Assembly: GCF_963665245.1 (NCBI RefSeq)
Contig: NZ_OY762269.1
Coordinates: 2,548,501 to 2,612,500 of the forward strand
Source of the DNA: an uncultured Paludibaculum sp.
GTDB taxonomy: Bacteria; Acidobacteriota; Terriglobia; Bryobacterales; Bryobacteraceae
DNA length: 64,000 nucleotides
Reading direction: 5' to 3'
Shown in pieces: positions 36,510 to 45,206 of this stretch. The stretch's first letter is position 1, and each line of letters opens with the position of its first letter. The position numbers were made by a program, and so were the translations under genes. A model generated the notes under the pieces. The model made no database searches, was not told where the DNA came from, and saw nothing but the letters and a program-made list of their open reading frames with translations.

Positions 36510-37208
36510 TTAGGGGCGGGCGGCAGGTACACCGCTCATCAGGGCCGTTGGCGCCACGCTCTTGGCCCCTTCCACTGAGCGGTCGTTCGGGTTGCGCAGA
36601 ATCAGGCGAAGTTGCAGCGTGGCATCGGCCAGGCTCAACCGGTCGGCATCCGCGGGTGCCACCAATAGCGTGACCACGGGCCTTCCGTTCCCCTGCTCCA
36701 TTCCAGTCACGCTAAGCACTTCCACGTCCTCGAGCATGCGCCGCAACTGCTGCACGCCGTGCGTATCCAGCACCTGAATATCCACCCGGCTGCCCGAGCG
36801 CATCAGGGCTACAACGCCGCTGGAATCGCTGGGATGAATACTCACCGCGCGGCGGCCTGCGGGAATCCCGAGCGAAGGCCCGCCCGCCGATCCACGTTGT
36901 GCGACATGTGCGGTGGTGATGGGTTGGTTGGGAGAAGCCGGTTCCAGCAGCGTCAGCCCGACCGCCTGCTCTGGAGCTGGGATCGCGTCGGGTGGCAGTG
37001 ATTTCGGGTCCAGTTCGACGACCCGCACGTCTTCCTGCCGCAGCACCGCTCCACGATCCAGAGCCCTGACGGCAACCACCGCAGTCCGTGGATTGTCGGC
37101 CGAGGCCGAGCCCCGCAGGCGGGGGATCAACAGGCCGTAGAAAATGCCAGTTGCCGCGACAGCCGCCACAAAGGCGACGCCCATCAGCGGCATCAGGTTC
37201 CGTTTCAT
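36510..37208 (-). CDS. cpaB: Flp pilus assembly protein CpaB (RcpC)
   Basis: A 232-residue protein with an N-terminal membrane helix (LMGVAFVAAVAATGIFYGLL) and an SAF domain (about 40-110; VVAVRALDRGAVLRQEDVRV). The C-terminal RcpC/CpaB domain contains RAVSIHPSDSSGVVALMRSG and GSRVDIQVLDTHG. CpaB sits in the periplasm, probably linking the secretin to the inner membrane in Tad pili. ATG 37208 has GAGG seven bases upstream. Confidence 0.85.
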   Translation of the reverse strand: MKRNLMPLMGVAFVAAVAATGIFYGLLIPRLRGSASADNPRTAVVAVRALDRGAVLRQEDVRVVELDPKSLPPDAIPAPEQAVGLTLLEPASPNQPITTAHVAQRGSAGGPSLGIPAGRRAVSIHPSDSSGVVALMRSGSRVDIQVLDTHGVQQLRRMLEDVEVLSVTGMEQGNGRPVVTLLVAPADADRLSLADATLQLRLILRNPNDRSVEGAKSVAPTALMSGVPAARP

Positions 37209-37356
37209 CGCATACCTCGAGGCCGGCTGGTACGGTTTTCCTACTGATACCAGTCCTGCCCTAGTACAACATGCCCCGTACTTGCGTCCCATTGGGCTAA
37301 GGCCCTAGTGCCACTGAGTATGAACCTGAGACGCCACCAAGCCCCGGACGGCTACA

Positions 37357-38181
37357 ATGAAGAAAGTGGAAACTCGCCGTATGTGCCCGCATTGCCGGGC
37401 TTTTATCACCACCAGCGACAAGGTCTGTCCTTACTGCGACACGCCCGTTGGACCCAGCGCCAAGGATCGGCTTGGCGGAGCGGACCTCTTCGGGGGACTG
37501 ATCCCCTCGGCCCAGTTCGTCACCGTCCTCCTGCTCACGATGAACATCGGGATGTACCTGGTGACGATGATCGCGCAGGCGAAGATTGGCGAGGGCAACG
37601 CGCTCATCCGTTACGGCGCGGCCCTGCCTGAGGGGGTTTTCGGCGGCCAGTGGTGGCGCATCATCACCGCCGGCTTCCTACATGGCGGCCTCATGCACAT
37701 CGGCTTCAACATGTGGGCTTTGATGGATGTCGGCCGGCATGCCGAGGAGACCTACGGCGCCAAGCGCATGTCCGTGATTTATCTGCTCTCCACGATGGGC
37801 GGCTTCGCATTGAGCATGGTGCGCGGTACTCCGTTGACCGTCGGGGCGTCCGCCGGTCTGTTTGGACTGATCGGAGCCATGATCGCCATCGGCGTCATCC
37901 ACCGCAATTCCCATCAGGCGGCGGCCATCAAAGCGTTCTACATCCGCTGGGCGATCTATGGCCTGTTGTGGGGTCTCCTGCCGATGTTCCACGTCGACAA
38001 TGCAGCCCACCTCGGCGGCATGGCGACTGGCTTCGTGGTTGCCTGGGCGGCCGGCACGCCTCGCGAATTCGACGTGAATCGTGAGCGGTTCTGGAGCGTT
38101 ATGGCCGGTCTTTCGGCTGCCGTCACCGCCTACGCCTTCCTGCGCCTGTTCCTTTGGATTCAAGGGATGGCGGCCATCTAG
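37357..38181 (+). CDS. rhomboid intramembrane serine protease with zinc ribbon
   Basis: A 274-residue rhomboid protease. Residues 10-27 form a zinc ribbon (CPHC ... CPYC) facing the cytoplasm. Six or seven membrane helices follow. Catalytic residues are visible: Ser165 in GASAGLFG and His218 in NAAHLGG, plus FLHGGLMHIGFNMW of the first loop. It cuts transmembrane substrates within the membrane. The start gives MKKVETRRMCPHC, and the protein lies divergent from cpaB. Confidence 0.9.
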   Translation: MKKVETRRMCPHCRAFITTSDKVCPYCDTPVGPSAKDRLGGADLFGGLIPSAQFVTVLLLTMNIGMYLVTMIAQAKIGEGNALIRYGAALPEGVFGGQWWRIITAGFLHGGLMHIGFNMWALMDVGRHAEETYGAKRMSVIYLLSTMGGFALSMVRGTPLTVGASAGLFGLIGAMIAIGVIHRNSHQAAAIKAFYIRWAIYGLLWGLLPMFHVDNAAHLGGMATGFVVAWAAGTPREFDVNRERFWSVMAGLSAAVTAYAFLRLFLWIQGMAAI

Positions 38182-38202
38182 GCCCACGGGCGATAATGAG
38201 CC

Positions 38203-39189
38203 ATGCGCGCATGGCTCATGGAATCGTATGAAGGTGTCGAAAAGCTCCGCCTGACCGAAGTGCCCGATCCCCAACCGGGTCCTGGTGAGGTCCAGCTCGA
38301 GATGCATCTCGCCGGATTAAACCCGGCAGACGCCTTCCTGGCGCTAGCCCAGTACCCCGCCAAGCCAACGCTGCCCCACATCCTCGGCCGCGACGGCGTC
38401 GGCACCGTGCGTGCCGTCGGTCCCGGGGTCACGAATGTCCAGACGGGTGACCTGGTGGGTCTGCTCCGTTGCGACGCGGGCGTTGAAGCTTGGGGCACTC
38501 TCGCCGGAAAGGCTGTGGTACCGGCCGCAAGTCTCGCGAAGGTGCCCACTGGCTGGAGCGAAGAGCAGATGGCCGGTGCTCCGCTGGTGTTCCTCACCGC
38601 CTGGCAGGCCCTGGCTCAATGGGGTGAACTGCCGACGGCCGGTCAGGTAGTGCTGGTGACCGGAGCTTCCGGGGGTGTCGGAGTGGGCAGTGTGCTGCTG
38701 GCCAAGTCCATGGGGGCGACCGTGGTGGGCCTCTCCCGCAGCAAAGAGAAGGCCGAAATTGTTCGCGGCCTGGGTGCCGATTTCGTCTTCGATCCTTCCG
38801 ATCCCGCGCTCCGCAAGCAGGTTCTGGCCGCCATCGCTCCGCGTAAGGTAGATTTCGTAGTCGATAGCGTCGCCGGGCCATTGTTTTCGCAGATCGTCGC
38901 CATGCTCGGCTATGGCGGCCGTATCAGCGTGGTAGGCCGGAGCGGCGGTGCTGTTCCTGATTTCAACACCGCCACGCTCTTCTTCCGTCGCAATCGCATC
39001 GGAGGCGTGGCCGTCGCTGACTTCACGCCTGAGGGGGCGCAGAGTGCCTGGGCCGAGATTGTGCGCCGGCTCGATGCCATGGGCCGCCGCCCGGTGGTCG
39101 ACCAGGTGTTTCCGTTTGAGAACGTGAAGCAGGCCTTTGCCCGTCTGGCCGAAGGGCCCATGGGCAAGGTTCTGGTGAAGGTGGCTTAG
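38203..39189 (+). CDS. quinone oxidoreductase, MDR family
   Basis: A 328-residue medium-chain dehydrogenase/reductase of the quinone reductase type. It lacks the zinc-ligand pattern of alcohol dehydrogenases. Key segments: VPDPQPGPGEVQLEMHLAGL, the NADPH fold VLVTGASGGVGVGSVLLAKS, and RISVVGRSGGAVPDFNTATL. It probably reduces quinones or enones using NADPH. The ATG at 38203 follows the rhomboid stop by 21 bp on the same strand. Confidence 0.85.
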   Translation: MRAWLMESYEGVEKLRLTEVPDPQPGPGEVQLEMHLAGLNPADAFLALAQYPAKPTLPHILGRDGVGTVRAVGPGVTNVQTGDLVGLLRCDAGVEAWGTLAGKAVVPAASLAKVPTGWSEEQMAGAPLVFLTAWQALAQWGELPTAGQVVLVTGASGGVGVGSVLLAKSMGATVVGLSRSKEKAEIVRGLGADFVFDPSDPALRKQVLAAIAPRKVDFVVDSVAGPLFSQIVAMLGYGGRISVVGRSGGAVPDFNTATLFFRRNRIGGVAVADFTPEGAQSAWAEIVRRLDAMGRRPVVDQVFPFENVKQAFARLAEGPMGKVLVKVA

Positions 39190-39226
39190 TGCTGATGTTC
39201 GGAATTACCGTGACGTAGTTGCGAAG

Positions 39227-39259
39227 CAGCCGTCAGCCATCAGCGCTCAGCCATCAGCT
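39227..39259 (+). repeat. CAGC(C/G)ATCAGC repeat, left partner
   Basis: A three-fold 'CAGCCATCAGCGCTCAGC' motif. It is inverted and imperfectly repeated at 41200-41230 (GCTGATAGCTGAGTGCTGAT). The two copies flank the IS110 element. Confidence 0.6.
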
Positions 39260-39291
39260 ACAAAGGCGCGAGGGCTCTCCAAAAACTTCTC

Positions 39292-39311
39292 CCGAGAAGG
39301 CCTCGGTTTTT
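39292..39311 (+). terminator. terminator downstream of the quinone reductase
   Basis: CCGAG-AAGGC-CTCGG is followed by TTTTT. The AAAAAC at 39281-39286 mirrors it, so the structure may work in both directions. Confidence 0.55.
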
Positions 39312-39455
39312 AGGCCTGGAAGGGGCGAGGCTGGGGCGGCGATCGTGCCTTGACCCGGTTCGGGCGGTCGGCGCGAGCCCCCGGTTGTCTGTGTCCCTGC
39401 ACTGTCGACACACTAATCCCGGAACGTCCCTCCGGACCCTCTGATGCGTCACGCT

Positions 39456-40919
39456 TTACTTCGCCGCGATCGGTACGAGGTGGAACCCTTTTGCCTTCGC
39501 CCTCGATTCCAGCATGGCCATCTCGCGTTGTGCGCGCTTGGCTTCAAAGCGTTCCATCCCGCGATCCACCCACTCCTGCCCGTATCGCATCAACCGGTAG
39601 ACCAGTATCGCCAGATACCGCGCCATCGCCTTCGTCGCCGCCGTTTTGGACGGCAACTTCAATTGCAGATGCCGGTACCGCGCACCGAGAAACGACTTGC
39701 TCTGCTTCAGTGTCATCGCGGCATTGCGAAACGCAATCGCCACCCGATTCCGCACCTTCGTCCGCGCCGTCCCGATCACCTTCCCTCCGCTGATGTCCTT
39801 GCGCGGGCATAGCCCCAGCCAGGATGTGAAGCGGTCCTCGGTGGCGAAGGCGCTCAAGTCGGGCCCCAGTTCGGCCAGAATCGTCTGCGCTGTCATGACG
39901 TCGATCCCGTCGATAGTCGTCAGATCCACTCCGGCAATCCGTGTCAGCTCCGTACGTAGATCGAACTGCGGCGCGTTGCCCCGCGCTTTCTTCTCGCCCA
40001 CCGTCCGCCGCGCTTTTTTCGGCTTGCTGTCGGGCTCGGTCACGGTGGCCGAACTGGCCCCTGGCGCCGACAGAGGATGCGGCGGCAATTCACCCAGGTA
40101 CTGCTGCAACTGCTGATCGCATGCCTGCAATTGGTGCTGCGTGAAGTCGTAGCTCTCCACCGCCTGTTGTAATTCAAACAACACTTCGTCCCGCCACAGG
40201 CCCTCCAGGCTTCGCGCCACCTCTTCCCGCGTGGCCTGCACCCGCGCATGGCACAGATCGGCCAGCCGGTAGGGATCCCGTTCCCCGCGCAGAATCGCCC
40301 GAATGATGGCTTGCCCGCTCACGCCGCTCAGGTCGCTCAGCACGTTGCTCAACTGCACGTTCATCGCCGTGAGCGCCTTTTGCATATGTTGGATCGTCCG
40401 TCCGGCCTCTTTCACGTGCCGGTCCCTGACCCGCCATACAGTGCGCACTTTCTCCATCGTGCGCGGCGTATGGAAGGAGTCGCGCAACAGCCCATAGGCA
40501 TGTAGCTTCATCAACCACTGGCACTCCTGCACATCGGTCTTGCGCCCGGGCACGTTCTTGGTATGCACAGCATTGACCACCGTGACCCGCAAACCGCGGG
40601 CGGTGAGCACATCGTACAGTGCGAATCAATAGACACCGGTGGCCTGCACCGCCACCGTATCGACGCGGCACGATTGCAGCCAGTCGGCCAAACGGTGCAG
40701 TTCCGACGTCCAGCAGCCGAACTCCTGCACGGGCTGCGGATCACGGTCCGGAGGCACGGCCGCGAAGTGGCTTTCATTGCCGATATCGATGCCGGCTGCA
40801 TTGGGGTGGACAATGGTGAGCCCTGGATCGGCGGACCGCAACTGACCACGCAGAGCCCTGCGCTGTCGACGGTTGAGGCGGTTCCAATGGGGCGGGGTAG
40901 ATTTCTGAGGAGGAGCCAT
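39456..40919 (-). pseudogene. IS110 family transposase with in-frame stop
   Basis: One continuous frame of about 487 codons interrupted by TGA at 40626-40628. Family features: DEDD catalytic fold start HPNAAGIDIGNESHFAAV, ATGVY just before the stop (normally TGVYW, so TGG changed to TGA), KTDVQECQWLMKLHAYGLLR, and the transposase_20 domain TIDGIDVMTAQTILAELGPD, WLGLCPRKDISGGKVIGT. IS110 elements move by a DEDD mechanism, with a bridge RNA shown for some members. The nonsense codon splits the catalytic domain and probably kills the element. Confidence 0.85.
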
Positions 40920-41199
40920 GTGAGAATCATCCTGTCTGAAATAGACCCAGGCTCGGCTCGACTGACGCAGGTAACCACAGACTCTCCAACGGGGTCGAGC
41001 CGGGCCTTGTACAGGCTGGCGGCTCGCCACCAATCAATACATCGCAACAGTCGAAGTCATGCTGACAGGCGGGCACAAAGGCACCAAGCAAACGCCGACC
41101 ATAGCTTGCCGCCTGAGTCGAAGATAATTACACACAAAAGGCGGTGCTCGCCTCAAGTTTCCGGCTCAATGGATCGCGGCTCCAGCCCGCGTCATGGAT
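40920..41199. other. non-coding end of the IS110 element, no gene
   Basis: This is the 5' flank of the minus-strand IS110 gene. IS110 elements carry a long non-coding end that can encode the bridge RNA; this stretch is the right location, but no structure was established by eye. Confidence 0.35.
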
Positions 41200-41230
41200 G
41201 CTGATAGCTGAGTGCTGATCGCTGAGAGCT
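41200..41230 (+). repeat. GCTGATAGCTGA repeat, right partner
   Basis: GCTGATAGCTGAGTGCTGAT and following bases form an inverted, about 80% match of 39227-39259. The two repeats bracket the IS110 element. Confidence 0.6.
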
Positions 41231-41268
41231 TACTTCCCATACGTCTGCGAACTTCCGAAACCACCTAC

Positions 41269-42306
41269 TCAGCAGCCCGCGCCGGCGCTCGTTGGTTTGG
41301 CTTTGGTGCCGCGGCTGAAGCTCAAGTAATTGGCGACATTCTCGCGCAGCAACTGCGGGAAGTTTTTGTCCAGATTCGAGCGGATGGCCACATAGCACTC
41401 GTCGCACGCATTGTGCATCGTGAAGTCGCGAACCATCTTCGCCTGATCTTCCAGTTTGAACCGCTTGAACTGCATGGAGCACGGCTGCAGCATTCCATCC
41501 GCGGTCACCACCAGGAATCGCAGGCCCGCCTTGCAGCCCGGCGCCCCGCCTGTTTCGAAGTAGTGGCGCGTGGCGTCAATAGTGGTCGGAGCGCTGACAA
41601 TCCAGTTCGACTCGTCACGCCGCTTCTCGATGCGGTCCAATTCAGCGTGGAGGACGTGCAGGTGCTCCGGAGTGCCCGGAAACAGATCCCGGCAGCCTGT
41701 CCGGCGGGCGGAGTAAGCGCTGTAGCAGATGTTCACGCCCCACTTGTGCGCCTGGTCGGCCGCTCCGTTGATTTCGCCGACGTTGGCAGCCGTGATGCAA
41801 GTATTCAGGACGATGTCGTCGAAGCCGTGGGCCGCGCACGCCGGAATCACTTCATTCAAGTGCGCGTAGAGCCCCGGATACATGCGGAACTCATCATGCC
41901 GACTGTCCGGGAAGTCCAGCGAGACCGAGAACTGGTCGACGCCCGCCTGGCGCAACTCCAGGTAACGCGCCGGCGTCATCAGCGACCAGCTCGACACCAG
42001 GATGATGTAGGGCAAGCCATTCGCCAGCTTGATGTTGCGGACCACCTCGCTGAGGTCGTCGCGCATCAACGGCTCGCCTCCGGAGACCTGTACCACACAC
42101 GGCTTCAGTGCCTCGGTGTAGCGCCGGTAGTCGGCCGGTCGCATGTTCAGTGAATCGTCCTTCGGACCGCCGTGATCGCAATGCCGGCAATAGCAGGTGC
42201 AGGAATCGGTGACTTCGAAGGAAACAACGATAGGACGCTGCGCGAGCCAATTCATCGATCCCTGTCCGATGATCCTAAGTGACTGGCCAATGGGAACCTT
42301 GCGCAT
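41269..42306 (-). CDS. radical SAM protein, MoaA/NifB/PqqE-like
   Basis: A 345-residue radical SAM enzyme. The [4Fe-4S] motif CxxxCxxC is seen in DSCTCYCRHCDHGG (Cys33, 37 and 40 by family alignment), followed by the GGEPL motif VVQVSGGEPLMRDDL. C-terminal cysteines (APGCKAGL, LQPCSMQF, NACDECY) suggest a SPASM-like auxiliary cluster. Reaction and substrate are unknown. It is divergent from ackA with 71 bp between starts. Confidence 0.8.
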   Translation of the reverse strand: MRKVPIGQSLRIIGQGSMNWLAQRPIVVSFEVTDSCTCYCRHCDHGGPKDDSLNMRPADYRRYTEALKPCVVQVSGGEPLMRDDLSEVVRNIKLANGLPYIILVSSWSLMTPARYLELRQAGVDQFSVSLDFPDSRHDEFRMYPGLYAHLNEVIPACAAHGFDDIVLNTCITAANVGEINGAADQAHKWGVNICYSAYSARRTGCRDLFPGTPEHLHVLHAELDRIEKRRDESNWIVSAPTTIDATRHYFETGGAPGCKAGLRFLVVTADGMLQPCSMQFKRFKLEDQAKMVRDFTMHNACDECYVAIRSNLDKNFPQLLRENVANYLSFSRGTKAKPTSAGAGC

Positions 42307-42377
42307 GAACCTAAATCATACCAACAGGCCCGAATAACGTGCAAGAAGGTAATGATTTACAGTACAGGAGTAGCCAC

Positions 42378-43442
42378 ATGCGGATCCTAGTACTGAACGC
42401 GGGCAGTTCGTCCCTCAAATACCAGCTCATCGAGACCGGTTCTCGCGACGAACATGTCGTCGTCAAAGGCGCGGTCGAGCGTATCGGCGCGGCCGGCAGC
42501 CCGGTCCACAACCACACGGAGGCGGTGGAAGAGATCCTGCCGAATCTGGGGCCGGTGGACGGTGTCGGACACCGCGTCGTACACGGCGGCGAGCGCTTCA
42601 AGGCCTCCGCCTTGATTGACTTGGATGTCGAGCACGCCATCGACGATTGCTGCTCGCTGGCGCCCCTGCACAACCCGCACCACCTGGCCTGTTATCGCGC
42701 CGCCCATGCGCTGTTGCCTAACGTCCCGCATGTCGCTGTCTTCGACACTGCGTTCTTCCACACGCTGCCCCGGCGAGCCTTCCTTTACGCCGTTCCATAT
42801 GAACTGTACGAGTCCGAACACATTCGGCGCTACGGCTTCCACGGCACCTCGCACCGCTATGTCTCCGGCAAAGCGGCGGAGCAGTTGGGCATCCCGCCCG
42901 ATGAAGTGAAGCTCATCACGTGCCACCTGGGCAACGGGTGCTCCGTTGCGGCGGTCGATGGTGGCAAAGCGGTGGACATCTCCATGGGCCTCACCCCGCA
43001 GGAGGGGTTGGTGATGGGCACCCGCTCCGGCGACATCGACATTGGGGTGATTTTCCATCTGGCGCGCCAGAAGCAGATGACCCTGGACGAGATCGAGAAA
43101 CTCCTGATTCACCGCAGCGGCCTGCTGGGTCTGTCGGGCCGGTCGAACGATATGCGGGATCTGGTCCATGCCGCGGCGGGTGGGGACGAACGCGCACGGA
43201 TCGCAGTCGAAGTTTTCTGCTATCGCGTGCGGAAGTACATCGGGGCGTTCTGGGCCGTATTGGGCGGCGCCGACGCCATCGTCTTCACGGGCGGCATCGG
43301 CGAAAACCGGCCGGAGGTCCGCGACGAGATCATGCGAGGGCTGGAGTGTCTGGGCGGAGCTGATGTGCTCGTAATTCCCACGAACGAGGAGTTGCTCATC
43401 GCTCGCGACACTGCCCGCCTTATCGGAAGAGGAAGATCGTAG
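42378..43442 (+). CDS. ackA: acetate kinase
   Basis: A 354-residue acetate kinase: ILVLNAGSSSLKYQL at the N-terminus, then VGHRVVHGGERF, FDTAFFHTLP, RYGFHGTSHRYV and FTGGIGENRPEVRDEI. It interconverts acetyl phosphate/ADP and acetate/ATP. ATG 42378 is preceded by ACAGGAG. At about 354 residues it is somewhat shorter than the usual 390-400. No phosphotransacetylase gene is next to it. It ends in a 23-base convergent overlap with the TauE gene. Confidence 0.92.
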   Translation: MRILVLNAGSSSLKYQLIETGSRDEHVVVKGAVERIGAAGSPVHNHTEAVEEILPNLGPVDGVGHRVVHGGERFKASALIDLDVEHAIDDCCSLAPLHNPHHLACYRAAHALLPNVPHVAVFDTAFFHTLPRRAFLYAVPYELYESEHIRRYGFHGTSHRYVSGKAAEQLGIPPDEVKLITCHLGNGCSVAAVDGGKAVDISMGLTPQEGLVMGTRSGDIDIGVIFHLARQKQMTLDEIEKLLIHRSGLLGLSGRSNDMRDLVHAAAGGDERARIAVEVFCYRVRKYIGAFWAVLGGADAIVFTGGIGENRPEVRDEIMRGLECLGGADVLVIPTNEELLIARDTARLIGRGRS

Positions 43443-44148
43443 ACGCGGCCGTCAGAATCACCACCAGCGCCTCGAAGACTTTGTCCGGGATGTGCGGGAC
43501 GATCTTCCGGCCGCCCATGGCGCCCAGCATCACCGCCGGCACCATCAGTACATCGAATACCAGCGACTGCCGGCTGAACAACCCATGCCAGGCGTAGATG
43601 GGGACTTTTGTCAGGTTGATGATGAAGAAGAACCATGCGCCTGTGGCGATGAACTCCTCCTTGGGCAGATTCTTGCTCAGCAGGTAGAGGCTCATCACCG
43701 GCCCGGCGGCGTTGGCCACGGTGGTTGCGAACCCGGCCGATGCGCCGTAGAGCACCGGATGCGGGGTCACCTGGCCCGCATTGCGGTTGTACTTCCTCCA
43801 CAGGTAGGCGACGAGCATCACCAGAACGATGCAGCCCACCACGGGCCGCAACACGCCTTCTCGCAGGTTGAGCGCCAGCGCTCCGCCGCCCATCCCGATC
43901 AGGACCCACGGCACCAGCGAAAAGAGCCGGCCTGCCGCCGCATGTCGCCGCCAGTAGATCACCGCGAACACGTCCGCCGTGCACAGCATGGGCAGCAGCC
44001 ATGCGGCGGACGAGCGTGCATCGCCCACCGTAAGGATGATTAAGGGGACGACCAGGATGCCCAATCCAGGTAATCCTGTCTTGGCTACACCGACACACAT
44101 GGCGCACAACGCGCCAACCAACCATTGCCAGATTTCCAGATGGGGCAT
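43420..44148 (-). CDS. TauE/SafE family sulfite exporter
   Basis: A 242-residue membrane protein with about seven or eight helices. Family features: VGVAKTGLPGLGILVVPLII in the first helix pair and FATTVANAAGPVMSLYLLSK in the second half. Members export sulfite, sulfoacetate or other organic anions. It lies 18 bp after two uroporphyrinogen-decarboxylase-like genes and is likely in their operon. Nearby is a divergent sulfatase, which fits a sulfur link. Confidence 0.85.
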   Translation of the reverse strand: MPHLEIWQWLVGALCAMCVGVAKTGLPGLGILVVPLIILTVGDARSSAAWLLPMLCTADVFAVIYWRRHAAAGRLFSLVPWVLIGMGGGALALNLREGVLRPVVGCIVLVMLVAYLWRKYNRNAGQVTPHPVLYGASAGFATTVANAAGPVMSLYLLSKNLPKEEFIATGAWFFFIINLTKVPIYAWHGLFSRQSLVFDVLMVPAVMLGAMGGRKIVPHIPDKVFEALVVILTAASTIFLFR

Positions 44149-44166
44149 GAGGACTTGTTACGAGGT

Positions 44167-45201
44167 CTAGTCCTCCAGCATAACCGCAACCTTGCGCCGG
44201 ATCGTTTCCGCGGCGTCAGGCACATGCAGAACGTCGCATTCCGAGCCCAGGATGTGCGGGTGACCACAAGCCCGCATGGCCTCCCTCAACGCCTCTGTCT
44301 GCCGCCGGACCTCCTCCAGCGGCATCGCTGCGTCGGAGTAGAACGTCTTGGTCGGCAGGTTCCCGAACAACACAACGTTCGGCGGTACCACGGCAGCGAT
44401 CTCCTCCAGACGGCACGAGCTTCCCAGGCTGAGTACTGCCGGCTCCAGCTCCGTCACCAACCGCTCCACCATGTCGGATGTCACGTCTCCGCAGTCGTGC
44501 AGGATCAGATCCACCCCGTGCCGCTTCAGCAGCGCGCGCAATTGCCGGTTGGGCTGGAGAACGAACCGATCCAGGAGTCCCGGATCCCTCTTCCACTGCC
44601 GCGGCGACAGATAGGCAGTGTTGACCGCTGGCTCACAGACGATGATCGCTCTAGCGCCCGCCACCATCTGGGCTTCCGCTGAGCGCAGCACCGCCGCCAG
44701 GGCCAGCGACAGGCACCGCTCCACCAACAGCACTGCGTCATCCTCAGCGGCGGTGACACCGGACGCCGCCAGCGCGACCCCGGTGATGGGATCGGCGACG
44801 AGCTTCGTCATCAGGGAGAACGGGCCAATCAGCATGCCCACGGGTAGAAGGTCGGTTCGTTCCGCGATGTACCGCACGGCGCCATGGTTCGCCTTGTGGC
44901 GTTCCAAGAACTCTCCGAAGACCACATCCTCATCCGGAGCTTCCTTGAAGTGGAAAGTATCCACGTCCGCCGCGGGAACTCCGAAGTGCGCCAATAGGTC
45001 CGACTTCTCCAGCCGCAGGTCCATGAGCGGAAAAGCCAGAGGTGTGCGATATCGCCGCGCCGCGCTCTCCACAACCGCGCCCAGCCGCCCGGCATCATGC
45101 AGGATCGATTCCGGATCCGCCTGCTCATGCAGCACCAGATCGGCGCCGATCGGCATCCGCAGGCCTTGGCGCGCGAGATCCACGTAGTAGGCGGCGTTCA
45201 T
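44167..45201 (-). CDS. uroporphyrinogen decarboxylase-like protein (short)
   Basis: A 344-residue URO-D fold protein, the fold shared with MtaA/CmuA methylcobamide:CoM methyltransferases. Residues include the C-terminal HDCGDVTSDMVERLV (a possible zinc His/Cys pair) and HILGSECDVLHVPDA. It most likely transfers methyl groups rather than making haem. The ATG at 45201 was chosen; the frame is open upstream only as a shadow of the neighbouring gene. The partner URO-D gene lies five bases upstream. Confidence 0.75.
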   Translation of the reverse strand: MNAAYYVDLARQGLRMPIGADLVLHEQADPESILHDAGRLGAVVESAARRYRTPLAFPLMDLRLEKSDLLAHFGVPAADVDTFHFKEAPDEDVVFGEFLERHKANHGAVRYIAERTDLLPVGMLIGPFSLMTKLVADPITGVALAASGVTAAEDDAVLLVERCLSLALAAVLRSAEAQMVAGARAIIVCEPAVNTAYLSPRQWKRDPGLLDRFVLQPNRQLRALLKRHGVDLILHDCGDVTSDMVERLVTELEPAVLSLGSSCRLEEIAAVVPPNVVLFGNLPTKTFYSDAAMPLEEVRRQTEALREAMRACGHPHILGSECDVLHVPDAAETIRRKVAVMLED

Positions 45202-45206
45202 GGTAA

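Noticed and set aside
40626..40628. TGA in the IS110 gene as selenocysteine or readthrough
   Set aside because: The family has Trp here (TGG), so a point nonsense mutation is simpler; no selenocysteine element is evident.
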